A stretch of 26,789 bases of DNA from Gemmatimonas sp. UBA2094. Its GTDB lineage: Bacteria > Gemmatimonadota > Gemmatimonadetes > Gemmatimonadales > Gemmatimonadaceae. The stretch lies in contig DCZC01000177.1 of NCBI GenBank assembly GCA_002331565.1, positions 6,012 through 32,800 of the forward strand, read 5' to 3'. The position numbers were made by a program, and so were the translations under genes. Positions 24,357-26,789 of this stretch are shown piece by piece. The notes beneath the pieces were generated by a model. It had not been told where the DNA came from. It worked only from the letters and a program-made list of their open reading frames with translations, and made no database searches. Position 1 is the first letter of the stretch. Each line of letters opens with the position of its first letter.

Positions 24357-25019
24357 TCAGGTGGCGATGTAAAGCGTATGGAACGGGCCCGACGTCGCAT
24401 GCGCCCGCACTTTCATGACCTTCACCTCGAGCCCCGCGTTTTTGAGCGAGCGCTCGAAGTCCGGATCGTCGCCCACCGACCAGTACGTGATCGTGCCCCC
24501 TGAACGAAGCGCGGCCATCGTGTTGGCGATGCCGCGCACGGCGTAGAGGCGCGAGTTCTCCTTCATGATCATCCCTTCCGGCCCGTTGTCGGTGTCCAGC
24601 ATGATCGCGTCGAAGCCGCCGGCGTTTTTGCGCAGCACGTTGCTCACGTCGTCGTGCACGATGCGCACGCGCGGGTCGGTCATCGCCTCTGCCGACAGCG
24701 CATAGTCGGGGTTGGCGTTCCACGCGATTACCTCGGCCACCAATTCGGCCACGACCACCTCGGCGTCGGGCCCGAGGTGACGCAGCGCTTCGCGCAGCGT
24801 GAAGCCCAGTCCCAGCCCACCGATCAGCACCCGCACGCCCCGGCGGGTCTTCAGCGGCGCACACGCCACTTCGGCCAGCTTGTCCTCGGACAGATGGCGG
24901 CGCGTGGACATGAGCTCCACCCCGTCGGCACGGATGAGGTACGCGCCGTCGTGCCGGTACAGCTGCAGCATGGTTCCGTCGGGCGTTTTGGCTTCGCCCA
25001 GGCGTTCAAGGGGTTTCAT
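24357..25019 (-). CDS. Spermidine-synthase-like / class I methyltransferase-fold protein
   Basis: This 220-residue protein has the Rossmann fold of the polyamine aminopropyltransferase family. The cofactor loop is VLIGGLGLGFTLREAL (about residues 64-79), an acidic AELVAEVIAWN strand-end follows, and the next motif is DAIMLDTDNGPEG. The classical aminopropyltransferase loop GGGDG is changed to GGLGLG. The short N-terminal strand region is present (TPDGTMLQLYRHDGAYLIRADGVELMS). It may be a spermidine-synthase-like methyltransferase rather than a true polyamine enzyme. No adenosylmethionine decarboxylase gene is nearby. No clear Shine-Dalgarno sequence precedes the ATG. Confidence 0.82.
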   Translation of the reverse strand: MKPLERLGEAKTPDGTMLQLYRHDGAYLIRADGVELMSTRRHLSEDKLAEVACAPLKTRRGVRVLIGGLGLGFTLREALRHLGPDAEVVVAELVAEVIAWNANPDYALSAEAMTDPRVRIVHDDVSNVLRKNAGGFDAIMLDTDNGPEGMIMKENSRLYAVRGIANTMAALRSGGTITYWSVGDDPDFERSLKNAGLEVKVMKVRAHATSGPFHTLYIAT

Positions 25020-25085
25020 GCGCGAAAGCTAGTTGGCGCCGAGTCTGGCGCGCAGCCCGAGTGGCCCCCGACGCGCTATCTCTGC

Positions 25086-25379
25086 TCACTCGGAGTCGTA
25101 GATCTGCACGCGGCTCCAGTACTGCTTGTTTTCCGCCACGAACGCCTGATGCGTGGGGTGCACCTGATACTGATCGTGTTCGGCGAGATCCTTGAAGAGC
25201 AGCACGAGCGCCCACGTGTACGTGCGATCGATCACCGGCCGGTCGGTGGAGGCCGGCGTACCGATGTAGCAGCCCTGCGACGGGATCGCGGCGAGCCCCT
25301 GAAGATTCGACGCGAAACGGCCGCGCTCGTCGTCGGTGAGATCGGGGCGCAGCCAGAAGTAGACGGCGTGGACGAGCAT
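25086..25379 (-). CDS. Dabb (stress-responsive alpha/beta-barrel) domain protein
   Basis: The 97-residue protein is a single Dabb (dimeric alpha/beta barrel) domain. It begins LVHAVYFWLRPDLTDDER, has a central YTWALVLLFKDLAEHDQYQVHPTHQAFV block with the typical spaced histidines, and ends soon after RVQIYDSE. The family forms small homodimers of mostly unknown function, some tied to stress or polyketide cyclisation. No Shine-Dalgarno sequence is evident. It lies between the spermidine-synthase-like gene (66-base gap) and oxyR (79-base gap), all on the minus strand. The gap from oxyR holds an imperfect hairpin, so it may be a separate transcript. Confidence 0.88.
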   Translation of the reverse strand: MLVHAVYFWLRPDLTDDERGRFASNLQGLAAIPSQGCYIGTPASTDRPVIDRTYTWALVLLFKDLAEHDQYQVHPTHQAFVAENKQYWSRVQIYDSE

Positions 25380-25395
25380 GATGGTTGGGCTGAAG

Positions 25396-25428
25396 GGATC
25401 GAGGTGACCGCCGGAAGCTCACCGATCC
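25396..25428 (-). terminator. Imperfect hairpin after oxyR
   Basis: GGATCG (25396-25401) pairs with CGATCC (25423-25428), and GTGA pairs with TCAC inside a two-base bulge, leaving an 11-base loop. It is just downstream of the oxyR stop in the direction of transcription and before the Dabb gene. No T-run. Weak candidate. Confidence 0.3.
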
Positions 25429-25458
25429 GCCAACCGCTCGCAACCGCCGTGGCGGCGT

Positions 25459-26346
25459 CTACCAGCCGCGCACCACGTCGCGCACTGCATCCACGAACGC
25501 CCGCGCCTCGACACGCGGCACCGTACCGCGCCGCCACACCGCCACGATGTCGCGCTGCAGCGGGTGATCCACCAACGGCACGTACGCACACTGCGGCGTG
25601 TTGTGACGCGTCGCAGCCATGGCCGGCACGATGCTCACGCCGACATCGGCGCCCACCAGCTCCAGCACCGTGGCCAGTTGCGCACTGCGGCACACGACCG
25701 ACGGATGCACCTGACGGCTCGAGCAGAACCCCGCCACCTGCTCGCCGAGGCAGTGCGCCGGATCGAGGGTCACGGCCGGTGCGTCGTGCAGTTGCTCCAG
25801 CGTGATGCGCCCCGCCCTGGCCGCCGGGTGGGAGGCCGGGACCGCCACGACGAGCGCGTCGGTACCCAACACCTCGGTGTCGAGATGGTCGAAGGCGTAC
25901 GGGAGCGCGGCAATGACCACGTCGAGCGTGCCGTCGAGCAGCAGCCTGGCGAGCACGGCGCTGTAGTCCTCCCGCAGCTCCACACGCGTGGTCGCGTGAT
26001 GCGCCTGAAACCGGCGCAGGGCGCCCGGCAGCACGTAGGGGGCGACCGTGGGAATGGCGCCCACCTGCAGCACCCCGCCGCGCGTCGCCCCCTCGCGGCG
26101 GACGGCCTCCTGCGTGGACCGCAGCTCGTCCAGCAGCTTGCGCGCCCGCGGATAGAGCGTGCGACCGGCTGCGGTCATGTTCACCCCTCGGCCGTGGCGC
26201 TCGAAGAGCACCGCCCCCAACTGCTCTTCCAGGCGATGGATCTGCCCCGACAGCGACGGCTGGGAGAACCCCAGATGCCCCGCCGCCCGGCTGAGGCTCC
26301 CGGCATCGGCAGTCTCGACGAAAGCCCGCAGGAGATTCACGTCCAT
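25459..26346 (-). CDS. oxyR: OxyR, LysR-family peroxide-responsive regulator
   Basis: This 295-residue LysR-type regulator has the N-terminal winged helix (LLRAFVETADAGSLSRAAGHLGFSQPSLSGQIHRLEEQLG) followed by the periplasmic-binding-like regulatory domain. It is assigned to OxyR because the redox segment reads HCLGEQVAGFC, with cysteines at residues 199 and 208. These are the same positions and spacing as the C199/C208 disulfide pair of E. coli OxyR. The ensuing VGADVGVSIVPAMA segment also matches. It should sense hydrogen peroxide by disulfide formation and activate antioxidant genes. It is divergent from katG, and the shared region carries an OxyR-type operator. No Shine-Dalgarno sequence precedes the ATG; a possible -10 only 6 bases upstream allows a leaderless mRNA. 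Confidence 0.93.
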   Translation of the reverse strand: MDVNLLRAFVETADAGSLSRAAGHLGFSQPSLSGQIHRLEEQLGAVLFERHGRGVNMTAAGRTLYPRARKLLDELRSTQEAVRREGATRGGVLQVGAIPTVAPYVLPGALRRFQAHHATTRVELREDYSAVLARLLLDGTLDVVIAALPYAFDHLDTEVLGTDALVVAVPASHPAARAGRITLEQLHDAPAVTLDPAHCLGEQVAGFCSSRQVHPSVVCRSAQLATVLELVGADVGVSIVPAMAATRHNTPQCAYVPLVDHPLQRDIVAVWRRGTVPRVEARAFVDAVRDVVRGW

Positions 26347-26351
26347 CGAGC

Positions 26352-26357
26352 TATAGT
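26352..26357 (-). promoter_or_regulatory. Candidate oxyR -10 element
   Basis: On the minus strand TACTAT (4 of 6 to TATAAT) ends 5-6 bases before the oxyR ATG, with TTCCTA as a weak -35 seventeen bases upstream. It overlaps the first OxyR half-site. If used, the transcript would start at or next to the ATG. Confidence 0.3.
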
Positions 26358-26400
26358 ACCTGCCTATGGGATATATAGGAAGTATCCCATTGCTGCCTAT
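26353..26400. promoter_or_regulatory. OxyR operator between oxyR and katG
   Basis: Half-sites lie exactly 11 bases apart: ATAG at 26353, CTAT at 26364, ATAG at 26375, a degenerate CCCA at 26386, and CTAT again at 26397. This fits the four-part OxyR consensus ATAG-N7-CTAT-N7-ATAG-N7-CTAT in three of four elements. An additional 8-bp inverted repeat ATGGGATA-N9-TATCCCAT (26366-26390) is centred on the site. It ends against the predicted katG -35, the usual place for activation, and covers the region just upstream of oxyR, allowing autoregulation. Confidence 0.72.
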
Positions 26401-26418
26401 ATCTAGAAGGCATATCCT
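26390..26418 (+). promoter_or_regulatory. katG promoter
   Basis: TTGCTG (26390-26395) and TATCCT (26413-26418) are separated by 17 bases, matching a weak sigma-70-type promoter that would depend on an activator. The OxyR half-sites abut the -35. The katG start is 86 bases after the -10. Confidence 0.5.
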
Positions 26419-26504
26419 TCGAGGCTACGCCTTACCCGCGTGCGCCGTCTTACCAGGAAGCACGCGCCCCTCTGCACGACCACGCTCCGCTCGGAGAGAG
26501 AACG

Positions 26505-26789
26505 ATGGAAGGACATTCCGGTGGCAATGGGGGCAAGTGCCCCGTGATGCACGGTGGCGCGGCGGCCGCGCCGAAGACGATGGCCGGCCCGCACGGGCGG
26601 ACCAACCGCGACTGGTGGCCGAACGCCCTCAACGTGGGCATCCTGCGCCAGCACTCGTCGCTCTCCAATCCGCTGCCGGGCTACAAGTACTCGGAGGCCC
26701 TGAAGCAGCTCGACGTGGACGCGCTCAAGGCCGATCTCGTCGCCCTGCAGACGGACAGCAAGGACTGGTGGCCGGCCGACTACGGCCAC
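26505..26789 (+). CDS. katG: Catalase-peroxidase KatG, N-terminal part (runs off the window)
   Basis: The first 95 codons of a catalase-peroxidase are present; the gene continues past the window end. The N-terminus reads [10 protein letters not shown], followed by [23 protein letters not shown] and a [12 protein letters not shown] ending. These are the characteristic KatG blocks just before the distal-site Arg/Trp/His region, which lies outside the window. KatG removes hydrogen peroxide (catalase and peroxidase activity, haem-dependent). The ATG at 26505 is preceded by GGAGAGAG with GGAG 8 bases upstream. Its divergence from oxyR and the operator between them indicate peroxide induction. Confidence 0.95.
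   Translation, partial: MEGHSGGNGGKCPVMHGGAAAAPKTMAGPHGRTNRDWWPNALNVGILRQHSSLSNPLPGYKYSEALKQLDVDALKADLVALQTDSKDWWPADYGH

Overview
The window looks like a chromosomal segment of a high-GC, Gram-negative-type bacterium. The codon use is strongly G/C-ending, and there are many exported proteins: a Tat-type PhoD phosphatase, a lipoprotein, and several proteins with Sec-type signal peptides. The gene content (a long BNR/Asp-box repeat protein next to a serine hydrolase, a DUF885 protein, an AKR-Rid fusion, a form-IV RuBisCO-like protein) resembles Gemmatimonadota. That assignment is an inference from gene content, not a database result. I see no tRNA, rRNA, insertion sequence, CRISPR array or phage gene. 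Genes are tightly packed, and the longest gap without a gene is about 290 bases.

Layout. (1) 45-5809, plus strand: a four-gene DNA-repair operon whose genes all overlap by 4-8 bases: MBL-fold exonuclease, ATP-dependent DNA ligase, Lhr-Core type DEXH helicase, and metallophosphoesterase PdeM. (2) 5815-11186, minus strand: a 1056-residue secreted Asp-box repeat protein overlaps a secreted serine hydrolase by 4 bases, and both lie upstream of a YedI/DUF808 membrane protein. (3) 11452-14419, minus strand: an APC-type amino-acid permease followed by an aldo/keto reductase fused to a C-terminal Rid (YjgF) domain. (4) 14591-16811: an exported DUF885-like protein (plus) convergently overlapping a RibD-C/DHFR-like reductase (minus). 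(5) 17104-20174, plus strand: a 66-residue membrane protein, a strong hairpin, then phoD overlapping a MoeB/ThiF-rhodanese fusion. (6) 20222-21888, minus strand: yjbQ overlapping a RuBisCO-like protein by 4 bases, with a 20-bp palindrome at the junction. (7) 22020-25379: a class-A-like beta-lactamase fold protein (plus), then on the minus strand an NAGPA-type lipoprotein, a spermidine-synthase-like protein and a Dabb protein. (8) 25459-end: oxyR (minus) divergent from katG (plus, cut by the window edge), with a recognisable OxyR operator between them.

The most informative points are these. The oxyR-katG intergenic region carries 11-bp-phased ATAG/CTAT half-sites directly before a plausible katG promoter, and the regulator keeps the two redox cysteines at positions 199 and 208. 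A RuBisCO-like protein that keeps the carbamylated-Lys/Asp/Glu metal site but has lost other RuBisCO catalytic residues is translationally coupled to YjbQ; the function of this pair is not evident. The AKR-Rid fusion lacks the Rid arginine. The repair operon is a known but sparsely characterised bacterial cluster.
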